Shown here in pieces: positions 8,525-17,401 of a stretch of DNA of 64,000 bases. The position numbers were made by a program, and so were the translations under genes. Numbering within the stretch: the first letter of the stretch is position 1; every line of letters begins with the position of its first letter. Origin of the DNA: a virus. The notes under the pieces are model-generated. The model did no database searches. It was not told where the DNA came from and saw nothing but the letters and a program-made list of their open reading frames with translations. The stretch covers positions 1 to 64,000 of the IMG/VR virus record IMGVR_UViG_3300047564_006189; one strand, 5' to 3'.

Positions 8525-11500
8525 AATTTGCTGGCGTCATAGAAATTGGTAGTTCATTTGCTGAAATTTCTTCCGGCGAATATAAAGTTGACACACTTAA
8601 AGTCCCAGTTGACGGCATTGAGCTAATGTTTATTGGTAGGCTGTCGGCAGAATTCTGGTCAGGTGAATACGCGGTAACAACAGAATTAATTCCAGAAGTT
8701 GACAGAGAAGTTAGATAAACATCAAACGAAGAAATTAATCTAGTAAAGAATGACTCGCCTATTTGACCAATCGCAAATACCGGAAATTCATTTATTGGTC
8801 CACCTTCAACAGTCAATAAATTCAAAGATGTACCAAAATCTGTTTCTGATACTGTGTAATTTCCAGTATATAGACATACATTTTTGAGCAATCTTGTTGA
8901 ATCCATACGTCCGATTAACCCAAGTCTATTACTACCAACTTGCTTATAAAAATTACCAAGATGCCAAGATGAATTATAAAAATTAGTAGTAACTCCAGAA
9001 ACAACAGCAAATGGGTTTCCATTTAGGAAGGCATACAGAGTACCACCGCTTCTTGTTATGGCGATATTGTTCCAGGTGTTTAGAGAGACTGAGGAGGTGC
9101 TTAGTACTGTTGTTAATGTGCCATTATTTCTAACTGAAAATCTTGGCTTCCAAGACCCTGCATCCGACTCTAAGCTTATGGAGATATCGCTTGCATCAAC
9201 AGCACCACTTGTTGGATCAGGACAAGCACAAACCAGATATTGAGATTGTGTACCCTCAAACCCTCTTTGTTTAAACCAAGTTTCAAAAGTAAAATCTGCA
9301 ATTTCCAGCGGCTTCACGACTCCCTTTGCGAAAAATGCACCGGAAGAACTATCAGTCATGTCTAAACATGACAAACCAAATTTGAAATCAGTCGTGGTAA
9401 CTGTAGCTGAACCAACAAAACTGGTTTGATAATTGTAAGCAGATCGATCAAAAAGATTTGGGGATTCTTCATAATCTAATTTTATCAACACCTCTGGTTT
9501 ATAAAATCGATCCCTTTGTGCGTTGTAGTTCTGGACAATTTCATTATCAGACAAACCACGGTTATACATTCTAAGATTGCCGATATCTACTGAAGTTCCT
9601 GTTACGCGATTACCGAATTGGATATTTTTTAGCATTGAGGCATCAGTTCCTGTACCCCACAAAATTGAATTTTTATAACCAGATATTATGCTACCACTTC
9701 GTGAGAGTACAATATGGTCCCAAACATTAGGCTGTGCGGTAGGCGCTAAACTTGAAATTGTTGCGGGTAGTACTAAATTGGTTGAAGAATACGTGTATGT
9801 TGCGTTGGCGCCCTCAGCGACTTTTAACCACATCTCTATAGCAAATTCCCCAGTTGATTCTCCATCAATATTTTCAATTAATGCTGTTGTTGCAGTACTG
9901 TCTAATTCGGAACATGATAATGAAAACGCGTTTGAAGAAGCGTGATCTAATTTTTGCGTACCACCAGTTAACAGTTCTGTTCCATCATTATTAACATTTA
10001 ATAAAACTCCTGGATTGTTTCTATCAAATGAGAAAGAATTAGAAGGATCAAAGTATAGATCTAAATTCTTTGCGACAATATTTTCATCATTGATATTTTC
10101 AGTAAACGCCAGTGCTGGTAGATTGAAGTCTTCTGTGTACTTAGCAAAATTGGATATTCTTAATTCATCAATGTAACCATTAAATGACACGCTACTTGCA
10201 GTATATGCGCCGACATAAAGTGTTGAGGACGCAGTAGAAAATCTATTTCCGGACCCAACTGGTAAATGCTTTTTGCCGTTAATAAAAATTAAATGATTAG
10301 TATTTTCTCTCTGGATAACCAAGTGGTACCAGGCACCAGTTAGAAAATTTGTAGTTGTTGTTCTACTGCCATCATTGTGATATGATAATACCACCGAGTT
10401 GGCATTTACATATAAAGTGAATCCCGAAATTGTTACCAAATCCTGAGAAATAATAGTATTAATTGAACTAGTATTAAAAAGCTGTGGATTAATCCAAGCC
10501 TCAATTGTAAAATCTCCGGCTAAGATATTTTTTGCTGGTGTGGTTTTTATTCCAGATCCACCAGCTACAGACAACCCGCCTGATCCAAATGCAGCTGCCA
10601 AAGATGTTATTGTTGCTGAACTTGCCGGAGAGCCAGCATTATAGTATGTCCAATTTGACTGCATTTGATCAATAAATTGCGTAGATGCGGTATCATCAAA
10701 ATGCAACAAATGCAGTGGTAATATTGGGGGTTCTGTTGATGTTTGTCTTGGCGGAATGAAATCATCATAATAGCGTGCAATGCCTTTGGTTATTCTAATG
10801 TCATCAAAATATCCATAGCTTGACCTTGACCCGTCTGAAATTGTTGCAACTCTAAGTGGAAGTTCTGGTGCCTTTATTGTGCCAGTAAAAAATCCAGTAA
10901 AAGAACTAATATTTTTACCATTCACAAACCCCTGAAGCATGTCATTACGTCTTACCACTGCCCAGTGATACCAACCTAATGATGAAAACGGGTCATGTTC
11001 ATCATCATTTTTGATGCCTTCAAAACGAACAGTTTTAGAACCATCAGACAGAGAAAATGCTAATTGTGAGGAATCAATTCCTTGAGAAACTAACCAGCTT
11101 GATGTTGCTGTTGTGTTAGACCAAACACCAATTAGTGCACCATCACTTGATAATTTTAGCGGACTCCACCAACCCTCTATAGTAAAATCTTTATCAGATA
11201 AATCTAAGCTTTCAGTATCATCCTGTAAAACTAGCAGTCTAGTGTTAGCAACAATTGATAAATTATTTTTAGGAACAGCGAAATCTGTTGTGTAAACTTC
11301 TGTACCTTTTACTACCCTCAGGTTTGAAATATGTCCTCGAAAAAAATTGGCGGTAGCCGTTGCTCCACCATGCCTACCTATTAAGAATCTGTTATTACTA
11401 ACAGCTGTTAAGCTTCCGGTTGATGTCTGGGCAGCGAGAGTTCCATTTATAAAAATTTTAACATATGGCGCCGTGTTTTTTCTAACAATAGCCACGTGTG

Positions 11501-13109
11501 TCCAGGTATTATTTTGTATTGAACCAGCTGATGATTGCACATTTATGCTTATGCCGGATCCTGTTTCTTCCACATAATTGATTGAATTGCCTGCTGTTGG
11601 GATTTGACAATAATGTCTATCATATGAACCACCGATTGAATTGCTGAAAATTGCATCGGGGTATATAGAATCTATAATTTTCGGATATATCCAAAATTCG
11701 TATGTCATTGTGTCTATTGTAGAGACATTAATTGCATTTAAAGACGTCTCTAAGTAATCGGTGGATCCATTAAAATAAACTGAATTGCCCAAATTCTGAC
11801 TAAAAGGTCCAAAATCATAAATTGTTGGTGAACCATATACCGTAAGGGCGGTATTAGCACTTTTATCTTCAAATTGTGAACCATAGATTTCAGTTTCAAT
11901 ATATGAACCTTCATCTTCTGTCTTTGCGGCTTTTGTCTGCAAATTGTTTTGATCATTAATAAATCTAGTTGAATTAACTAGCATTATATTTGATGATGTA
12001 ACTGCCTTATGTGTCAAGTCAGTCACTGCTCTTTGACCAACAACACCTTCCATTTTAAGATGGACTAAATTTTTATAAAATAAAAGATCTGGTGATGAGG
12101 AAGATTTTGTTTCTGGGCCATTTAATGGTGGTATTTCTACAAGGAATGGCGGAATCAAAAATCCTGCTGGGATTATCTGTTCATCATTCTGATGAACAAA
12201 AAGTGAATCTGATATTTGACCGCCAGAATTAAATCCTATTGCAATCGGAGTTAATGAATCATTGCTTAAAAATGTTTTAATTGCACCGGTGTTATCTGCA
12301 AAAAAGTTTGTAGGAACATCTGCAATTTGACCAGTTACAAAACTGTCACCAACTGGATCTTTTGAAAAATTGAAAATTACAGATGCAGTAGAATTAAAAG
12401 GAACAAACTCATTTGAACTCTGTGCTATAAACTGCGTAAAAATCGTGCTAGTATAATTTGAGCTTATAAATTCATTTGAACTTTCTATGTTAACTGAAAT
12501 TGGAGTTTTAACTAAAACATCAAGCGTTAAGAAATTAATTTGCTCATTTTTTTCAAAAACATAAAAATTATAAATGGATGATTTGAATTTCTCGGATGTG
12601 AATGTGTGAGTTTCTTCTTTTTGTAATAGGAATGGAATAGGACGAACATATTCTTCATCTATTAAGGAAAATGATTCATTTTTTGTAATTGCTGCCGGAA
12701 TAGGACGAACATATTCTTCATCAATAAATGTTGATATTTCGGCTTTAGCGAATCCTGTAGGTATAGCTCGAAGATATTCTTCATCAATAAATGTTGATAT
12801 TTCGGCTTTAGCGAATCCTGTAGGTATAGCTCGAAGATATTCTTCGTCTGTTAAAGTTAATATTTCAGATTTCTGTAAAGTTATAGAAATTGGTTTTAGA
12901 TAATCCTCTGAGAGGAATGTTATTATTTCATTTTTTTCTAAATCAATTGGAAGTTGATTGTAATACTCTGCATCTAAAAAGGTGAATACTTCACTTTTGG
13001 CATATGCCGTTGGGATATTTAGAAAAAAATTAGTGGCCGTGAAATTTTCTGCACCCCAAAGCAGTTTATCCGACTTTGGGGGCCTCCAAATCAAAATGAC
13101 CGGACGCAT
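8523..13109 (-). CDS. Giant multi-LamG adhesin / tail protein
   Basis: A 1528-residue protein. Residues ~35-190 hold about seven 21-residue repeats of the type 'KAEISTFIDEEYLRAIPTGF'. The region from ~410 to ~1390 carries about five LamG/concanavalin A-like modules, shown by 'FTIEGWWSP', 'WYHWAVVRR', 'FINGK' and 'GYIDELRIS' signatures. The C-terminus has a two-fold repeat around 'YSPDQNSADSLPI' and 'YSPEEISANELPI'. There is no signal peptide, in keeping with a virion protein. LamG modules commonly bind glycans, so a receptor-binding or capsule-binding role is inferred. The gene ends beside a small tail-family gene. Confidence 0.8.
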   Translation of the reverse strand: MRPVILIWRPPKSDKLLWGAENFTATNFFLNIPTAYAKSEVFTFLDAEYYNQLPIDLEKNEIITFLSEDYLKPISITLQKSEILTLTDEEYLRAIPTGFAKAEISTFIDEEYLRAIPTGFAKAEISTFIDEEYVRPIPAAITKNESFSLIDEEYVRPIPFLLQKEETHTFTSEKFKSSIYNFYVFEKNEQINFLTLDVLVKTPISVNIESSNEFISSNYTSTIFTQFIAQSSNEFVPFNSTASVIFNFSKDPVGDSFVTGQIADVPTNFFADNTGAIKTFLSNDSLTPIAIGFNSGGQISDSLFVHQNDEQIIPAGFLIPPFLVEIPPLNGPETKSSSSPDLLFYKNLVHLKMEGVVGQRAVTDLTHKAVTSSNIMLVNSTRFINDQNNLQTKAAKTEDEGSYIETEIYGSQFEDKSANTALTVYGSPTIYDFGPFSQNLGNSVYFNGSTDYLETSLNAINVSTIDTMTYEFWIYPKIIDSIYPDAIFSNSIGGSYDRHYCQIPTAGNSINYVEETGSGISINVQSSAGSIQNNTWTHVAIVRKNTAPYVKIFINGTLAAQTSTGSLTAVSNNRFLIGRHGGATATANFFRGHISNLRVVKGTEVYTTDFAVPKNNLSIVANTRLLVLQDDTESLDLSDKDFTIEGWWSPLKLSSDGALIGVWSNTTATSSWLVSQGIDSSQLAFSLSDGSKTVRFEGIKNDDEHDPFSSLGWYHWAVVRRNDMLQGFVNGKNISSFTGFFTGTIKAPELPLRVATISDGSRSSYGYFDDIRITKGIARYYDDFIPPRQTSTEPPILPLHLLHFDDTASTQFIDQMQSNWTYYNAGSPASSATITSLAAAFGSGGLSVAGGSGIKTTPAKNILAGDFTIEAWINPQLFNTSSINTIISQDLVTISGFTLYVNANSVVLSYHNDGSRTTTTNFLTGAWYHLVIQRENTNHLIFINGKKHLPVGSGNRFSTASSTLYVGAYTASSVSFNGYIDELRISNFAKYTEDFNLPALAFTENINDENIVAKNLDLYFDPSNSFSFDRNNPGVLLNVNNDGTELLTGGTQKLDHASSNAFSLSCSELDSTATTALIENIDGESTGEFAIEMWLKVAEGANATYTYSSTNLVLPATISSLAPTAQPNVWDHIVLSRSGSIISGYKNSILWGTGTDASMLKNIQFGNRVTGTSVDIGNLRMYNRGLSDNEIVQNYNAQRDRFYKPEVLIKLDYEESPNLFDRSAYNYQTSFVGSATVTTTDFKFGLSCLDMTDSSSGAFFAKGVVKPLEIADFTFETWFKQRGFEGTQSQYLVCACPDPTSGAVDASDISISLESDAGSWKPRFSVRNNGTLTTVLSTSSVSLNTWNNIAITRSGGTLYAFLNGNPFAVVSGVTTNFYNSSWHLGNFYKQVGSNRLGLIGRMDSTRLLKNVCLYTGNYTVSETDFGTSLNLLTVEGGPINEFPVFAIGQIGESFFTRLISSFDVYLTSLSTSGINSVVTAYSPDQNSADSLPINISSMPSTGTLSVSTLYSPEEISANELPISMTPAN
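12716..12846 (-). repeat. Perfect 63-nt tandem duplication inside the adhesin gene
   Basis: Two consecutive 63-base units, for example 'tcaataaatg' at 12721 and again at 12784, look identical. They encode two copies of the 21-residue repeat. Flanking repeats encode the same motif but have diverged at the DNA level, so this copy is recent. Confidence 0.85.
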
Positions 13110-13112
13110 ATC

Positions 13113-14027
13113 TTATATTGTCCATACCTGCGGGAAGTTTAAGAAAATGCCTGCGCAATTATATCGCTGTCCAGCAACAATGCTCGTTGTTAAAATTTGT
13201 AAATCAGCAGTAGAATACAACAAACCAACTGTGCCTAACATTGCGCCACGACGATAATGGGAAAATCTAGCAGCTCCAGAGTAGTCATATGCATTTACCG
13301 CATTTGTGAAAGTTCCATATAAAAATGAATCAGCAGGCACAGTACCTTTGAGTGGACTAACCGTGGCTTGACCGCCAAAACCACCACCAAAGAATGTAGC
13401 AGTAAATGAGGAAACTACAGTTCCAGTACACGGCGTGCTAAATTGAAACACTGCAGTGGAAGTTGTAACAGTTGAGCTTAATAAAGTTGATACTGTGCCA
13501 GTAATTGATGGAACAACATTTTTAACGTCAAAATTTATTGGTTCATTGAATAGTTTATTTTCTGTTAAGGCTGAAAGTGAAATTGTCCACGTGGCAGAAG
13601 GTGTTGATTGATTCACAGTTTGACTTGGCTCTTCATAATTTACTGCAGCAAACCACGTTGCCTCGCCAGATCTTAATGCATCAACAAAATTTAAATTACG
13701 GCCGCAAATATAACGGTGAGAATCGGTTTCTTCAATAAAACCCAAATATAAAATATGATCGCTGTGGCCGTACATTGGAAATGACAAAAGAAGATCGCTT
13801 TCTCTGTCTGCCAAATCTGTGAACTGGGTGACAGTAGGTACTGTCCCTTTGTAAATGTTTAAAACACTATGAACTGTGCTAGTCCCAGCCGGCCCACCAA
13901 AAATTGCAGATGACGCAGTGGTATCCCAAAGACCATAACCGTTATGAGTTTGTACGCCATAGGCCAACCAAGATTTACCTGCACCCATGAATTTAGCCGC
14001 TTCTTTAGAAAATTTTATTGTTGCCAT
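13113..14027 (-). CDS. Tail-associated structural protein, longest member of four-gene family
   Basis: A 304-residue protein that starts MATIKFSKEAAKFMGAGKSW. It contains 'LRSGEATWFAAVN' in the middle and 'SIVAGQRYNCAGIFLNFPQVW' near the end, matching the pattern of the genes at 7447, 8022 and 14040. It is unusually rich in Thr, Ser and Gly, like fibre proteins. Only a few bases separate it from the adhesin gene downstream and the paralog upstream, so they form a unit. Confidence 0.6.
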   Translation of the reverse strand: MATIKFSKEAAKFMGAGKSWLAYGVQTHNGYGLWDTTASSAIFGGPAGTSTVHSVLNIYKGTVPTVTQFTDLADRESDLLLSFPMYGHSDHILYLGFIEETDSHRYICGRNLNFVDALRSGEATWFAAVNYEEPSQTVNQSTPSATWTISLSALTENKLFNEPINFDVKNVVPSITGTVSTLLSSTVTTSTAVFQFSTPCTGTVVSSFTATFFGGGFGGQATVSPLKGTVPADSFLYGTFTNAVNAYDYSGAARFSHYRRGAMLGTVGLLYSTADLQILTTSIVAGQRYNCAGIFLNFPQVWTI

Positions 14028-14039
14028 AATTTTTCTCTC

Positions 14040-14558
14040 TTATATGATGGACAAATTAAACCAGCAAATGATAGCTTGGCCTGTCGTAACGGTGCTCGTT
14101 GAAACTGTTAACAAACTATTTGTTCCAGGAATTCCAACAGAATCTGAAATGGTAACTATGCCCTCTTCAGTACTAGACCGCGGATTAGATCTTATTGCGA
14201 ACCAATCTATTTTTCCAGATGCGACTGCCGAGTAAAGCACAGTGTTAAAATAAATTTTATCATCTGTGGCATTGCCTTTTGTTCCGCCATCATCGATGGT
14301 TATATTAGAATTAAGATCTTGCTCAAAGATAAAATTTGATAAAGAAGGATGCGGTTGACTGCCAGTATAGTACGTGCTGTCGATTGGATTTGCTGGATAC
14401 GGCCTAATAGAACTATCAAAAAGATATATAGTTTTTGACGTACCGAATGGAGCAACATTATCTCTGCCATCTGCGTTGTTTCTATCTCGTTGGTGTTTGA
14501 ATGTTAAATTAAAATATAGAGCATCTTTAATAAGATACTCGTTGAATGAAATTGCCAT
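14040..14558 (-). CDS. Tail-associated structural protein, member of a four-gene family
   Basis: A 172-residue protein, the first gene of the adhesin transcription unit. It contains 'VASGKIDWFAIRS' and ends 'VTTGQAIICWFNLSII', aligning with the proteins at 7447 and 13113. A good ribosome site (TTTTGGAGATC) and a canonical late promoter box lie upstream. Function unknown; a virion role is inferred. Confidence 0.65.
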   Translation of the reverse strand: MAISFNEYLIKDALYFNLTFKHQRDRNNADGRDNVAPFGTSKTIYLFDSSIRPYPANPIDSTYYTGSQPHPSLSNFIFEQDLNSNITIDDGGTKGNATDDKIYFNTVLYSAVASGKIDWFAIRSNPRSSTEEGIVTISDSVGIPGTNSLLTVSTSTVTTGQAIICWFNLSII

Positions 14559-14604
14559 TCTAGATCTCCAAAATTCCTAGGAAAATATCCTGCTTGTAGT
14601 AACT

Positions 14605-14612
14605 TATTTATA
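14605..14612 (-). promoter_or_regulatory. T4-type late promoter (TATAAATA)
   Basis: Exact minus-strand TATAAATA about 47 nt before the ATG at 14558. It would drive the unit 14558 to 8523. Confidence 0.65.
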
Positions 14613-14689
14613 TTTTCTGCACAAACACGAAATAATATTTAAGAAAAATATTTACAAACTATTATCCAAATTACGCCTGCATCAAAACA

Positions 14690-14712
14690 AAAACCGCCTT
14701 TTGGGCGGTTTT
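14690..14712 (-). terminator. Rho-independent terminator
   Basis: Inverted repeat AAAACCGCC / GGCGGTTTT with a 5-nt loop, followed on the minus strand by a T-rich run (TTTTTGTTTTG). It ends the small DUF6447-like gene 30 nt upstream and separates it from the tail block. Confidence 0.85.
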
Positions 14713-14741
14713 CATGATAAGAGTAATATTGTTAAATCAAT

Positions 14742-14957
14742 TTATTCGGCTTTTGGCTCATTGTCTGATTTAACCACGGCAATAATTTCTGACGATAATT
14801 GACGAAGTGCAGCTTCCAATTTTGCAACTTCTAATCTCGCCGTAGCAAGTTCTCCACTCCATGTTTGATAAAATGAAATTAAGCTTCTCGCAGCTGGTGA
14901 GAGTTTCTCAACTTCGTATTCTACACCATCAATTGTGACTTTTGGAACTTGGCTCAT
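14742..14957 (-). CDS. Small DUF6447-like phage protein
   Basis: A 71-residue protein: 'VTIDGVEYEVEKLSPAARSLI' followed by a Leu/Ala/Glu-rich helix that may form a coiled coil. This layout matches the DUF6447 family of small phage proteins, whose function is unknown. The ribosome site is TAGGAG. GATAAATA stands about 55 nt upstream, so late expression is possible. Confidence 0.7.
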   Translation of the reverse strand: MSQVPKVTIDGVEYEVEKLSPAARSLISFYQTWSGELATARLEVAKLEAALRQLSSEIIAVVKSDNEPKAE

Positions 14958-15023
14958 ATTTTATTTCTCCTATATTTTATGATATAAACATATTGATTAT
15001 GAGATATATTTATCATCTTTTAT

Positions 15024-16322
15024 CTAATTCTTCATTAGATCTAATAAACTTTTTGTTGATTTGATTTTTTCTTCTCTAGCCTGTTCAGGCGATAATTTTT
15101 TAGATACTCCATTTAACAGAGAAGTAACTCTTAAGGTTTTTGCGTCCCAACCAAGAGTTATTGTTTTGCCGACAGTTGGCGCATTTCGCGCTTTTGCAAC
15201 TTGAATCACATATTCGCCAGCATCTCTCATCAGATTATCTTGAATGATTGCCAGCAAAAAGTCTGCGGTATTAACCTTTGAGATGCCGCCTTGGATGTGA
15301 CCTTGATTAATTTCTTCAGCGTCAAGAGCCGCCCTGCCCATCTGCGAAGCTGATAACACTGCGCAGTTGAATTCTGCGCCAAGGGCTCGAGCTTCTTCAG
15401 TTAGGTACTTATCCTTGATGAAGAGATTATCTGCCGCAACCTTATTATTGGTGGCCATGATGTCAAGATAATCTATAATGATAACATCAGGATCCCAGCC
15501 GGCTTCAAGCTGCAGCTGTTTTACGTAGGCACGAATCTGATTTGCGGAAGTTACGCTTTCAGGCATTCTTTTGATCTGTAGCTTGCCATAACTTTCACGC
15601 CGCTTTTCAATTTCGGCAATCACCATCTGCTTATTTGTCTGCAGCTTAAACTGCTCGATACCAGTGATCATCGAGTCAAATCTTTTTGCGACAATTTTAT
15701 CAGCAAGCTCAAGCGTGATATAAACCACGTTCAAACCTTGGGCGACCAGGTAAGCGCCGATGTTGGCGAGAAATATCGACTTACCGACACCAGAGTTTGC
15801 CATGAACAGAATGATCTCTTGCCTCATTAGCCCGCCGTTGATAACAGCATCAAGCTCTGGTAGGCCAGTAGACATTGGTTTGAACGCCGACTCGGCCTCG
15901 GCCATCCGCTTTTCAGGATCGGCAAAGTAATCAACGCCAAGATCTTTTGTAAGGCCAAGAGCCACGGCTTCTTTTATCAGCTTCTCAATCGCGCCAGTAT
16001 CTTGCTTTTCAAGCAGCTCAACCGATTTAATGATCGCTGACGTGATGGCTTGATTTCTACACAGCGTTTCAACTTCAGCCGCGACATAATCAAGTTCAGC
16101 CTTGTGAACTTGTAAGCCTTCAAGTTCAACTGATGTCTCGGCCTTGATTGCTTGTAGCGAAGGCAAACCTTTGTGTTTTGTGAAAAATTCTTGCATGAAC
16201 CTGACGGCTTTTCTCACTGACGCGTCAAAGTAATCTGGCTTTATGATTGAGTGACAGATTGCAAACAGCTCTGGGTTGCTAGCCAAACAGCTAACTAAGT
16301 GATGTTGTTTATTTGGTTCCAT
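15024..16322 (-). CDS. 41: Replicative DNA helicase, DnaB/T4 gp41 type
   Basis: A 432-residue hexameric 5'-3' helicase that unwinds the fork together with the primase encoded next to it. Walker A is ANSGVGKS at 175-182 and Walker B is VIIIDYLD at ~280-287. The RecA-like core follows an ~150-residue N-terminal domain. It overlaps the primase gene by 14 nt, so the two are translationally coupled. Slightly shorter than T4 gp41. Assignment is secure from motifs plus context. Confidence 0.93.
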   Translation of the reverse strand: MEPNKQHHLVSCLASNPELFAICHSIIKPDYFDASVRKAVRFMQEFFTKHKGLPSLQAIKAETSVELEGLQVHKAELDYVAAEVETLCRNQAITSAIIKSVELLEKQDTGAIEKLIKEAVALGLTKDLGVDYFADPEKRMAEAESAFKPMSTGLPELDAVINGGLMRQEIILFMANSGVGKSIFLANIGAYLVAQGLNVVYITLELADKIVAKRFDSMITGIEQFKLQTNKQMVIAEIEKRRESYGKLQIKRMPESVTSANQIRAYVKQLQLEAGWDPDVIIIDYLDIMATNNKVAADNLFIKDKYLTEEARALGAEFNCAVLSASQMGRAALDAEEINQGHIQGGISKVNTADFLLAIIQDNLMRDAGEYVIQVAKARNAPTVGKTITLGWDAKTLRVTSLLNGVSKKLSPEQAREEKIKSTKSLLDLMKN

Positions 16323-17313
16323 TTGGAGAGAGTAGATTTAATTTTAGTCGTAGCAGTGCTTCGGTGGTAGATGGTGGAATACTTTTCATTATATTATATA
16401 CAACCCAAGGCGCTCCAGTTTTTACTAACGCTTCATTAGCGTCTCTGAACCCTGATGGGATGAATGATACTTCAAATCCAGCATTGATCGCCGCTTCACC
16501 GAGCAGGGTACCAGTTTTATCTCGATCAACCACAAAAATTAAGCGGCGTTTAGCGTTTTTTAAAAGTTCTAATTTACTTTCACTGAGCTTACTGCCAAGC
16601 AGAGCAATTCCATTAAACGGGATCGCATCAAAAATACCCTCGAACACCAGTAGCGGCAGCGAGGTATTTCTATAGAGCTCATCCATCCCGAACATGACAG
16701 CTGAACTCGGTGCAGAACAAGAAATGTACCTGAGTTTTTCGAAGCTGTCAAGTGCTCGCGCAGTCCAAAAAATTAATTTGTCACGATAATAACATGGAAT
16801 CAACAACCTTCGTGCGAGCTTTCCTTCTTTGACAACGTAAAAAGACAAGTCTGGCCTGAGAGCTCGGCGCTGCTGCAAGTACTCGACTGCTAGGTGCTCA
16901 AGATCATCAAAAGGCTGCGTGAGGTTTAGTTTCTTGGCTTCTGCTGGTAGCTCAATCTCCCTCAGGAAGACACTCTGTTTTTTCTTGGTCAATGACTTTA
17001 GCGTTATCTCTGTTTCTTCCTTGGTTAGGAATTTTGCCGCGGTCACTGAATTTATATCTTCATCTGAACTGCCAAATGCCTTCAGCAGCTTCCTGAAGTT
17101 TGCTGAGACCTTGTTTGAGGTTTCATCATGGATAACTTTAAATTGGCAGTTAAAGCAAGAATAACCAATTTTTCCAGCTTCAAATTTAAAGCCGCCACGA
17201 TCCTTGTAGTCATGACAGACTGGACATTTTGTTCGCTCAAATCCGGTGGCGCTTGGTCTGCCTAAAAAGGCCCTGGCCCGAATCAGCTGTTCAAAAGATG
17301 AAAAATCATTCAA
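16309..17313 (-). CDS. 61: DNA primase, T4 gp61 type
   Basis: A 334-residue primase that makes RNA primers for lagging-strand synthesis. The N-terminal zinc ribbon has Cys30, Cys33, Cys53 and Cys56. The TOPRIM domain has Glu225 in 'LLVFEGIFDA' and Asp263/Asp265 in 'VVDRDKTG'. The start is a TTG codon with GGAA 7 nt upstream; no ATG or GTG occurs between the upstream in-frame stop and the conserved region, so I keep the TTG. It runs into the helicase gene. Confidence 0.92.
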   Translation of the reverse strand: MNDFSSFEQLIRARAFLGRPSATGFERTKCPVCHDYKDRGGFKFEAGKIGYSCFNCQFKVIHDETSNKVSANFRKLLKAFGSSDEDINSVTAAKFLTKEETEITLKSLTKKKQSVFLREIELPAEAKKLNLTQPFDDLEHLAVEYLQQRRALRPDLSFYVVKEGKLARRLLIPCYYRDKLIFWTARALDSFEKLRYISCSAPSSAVMFGMDELYRNTSLPLLVFEGIFDAIPFNGIALLGSKLSESKLELLKNAKRRLIFVVDRDKTGTLLGEAAINAGFEVSFIPSGFRDANEALVKTGAPWVVYNIMKSIPPSTTEALLRLKLNLLSPNGTK

Positions 17314-17346
17314 CTTAATTTTCCAATCAAATAAATTATCAGGTTT

Positions 17347-17352
17347 ATTATA
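17347..17352 (-). promoter_or_regulatory. Extended -10 promoter candidate before primase
   Basis: The minus strand reads TGATATAAT, a TGnTATAAT extended -10, about 30 nt before the primase start. No good -35 lies at 17 nt. The same extended -10 recurs before several early genes in the window. Confidence 0.45.
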
Positions 17353-17401
17353 TCACCTTCGGTAATAATAAAGATGTAAAATGTGCTATTTTAAAATCAA
17401 C

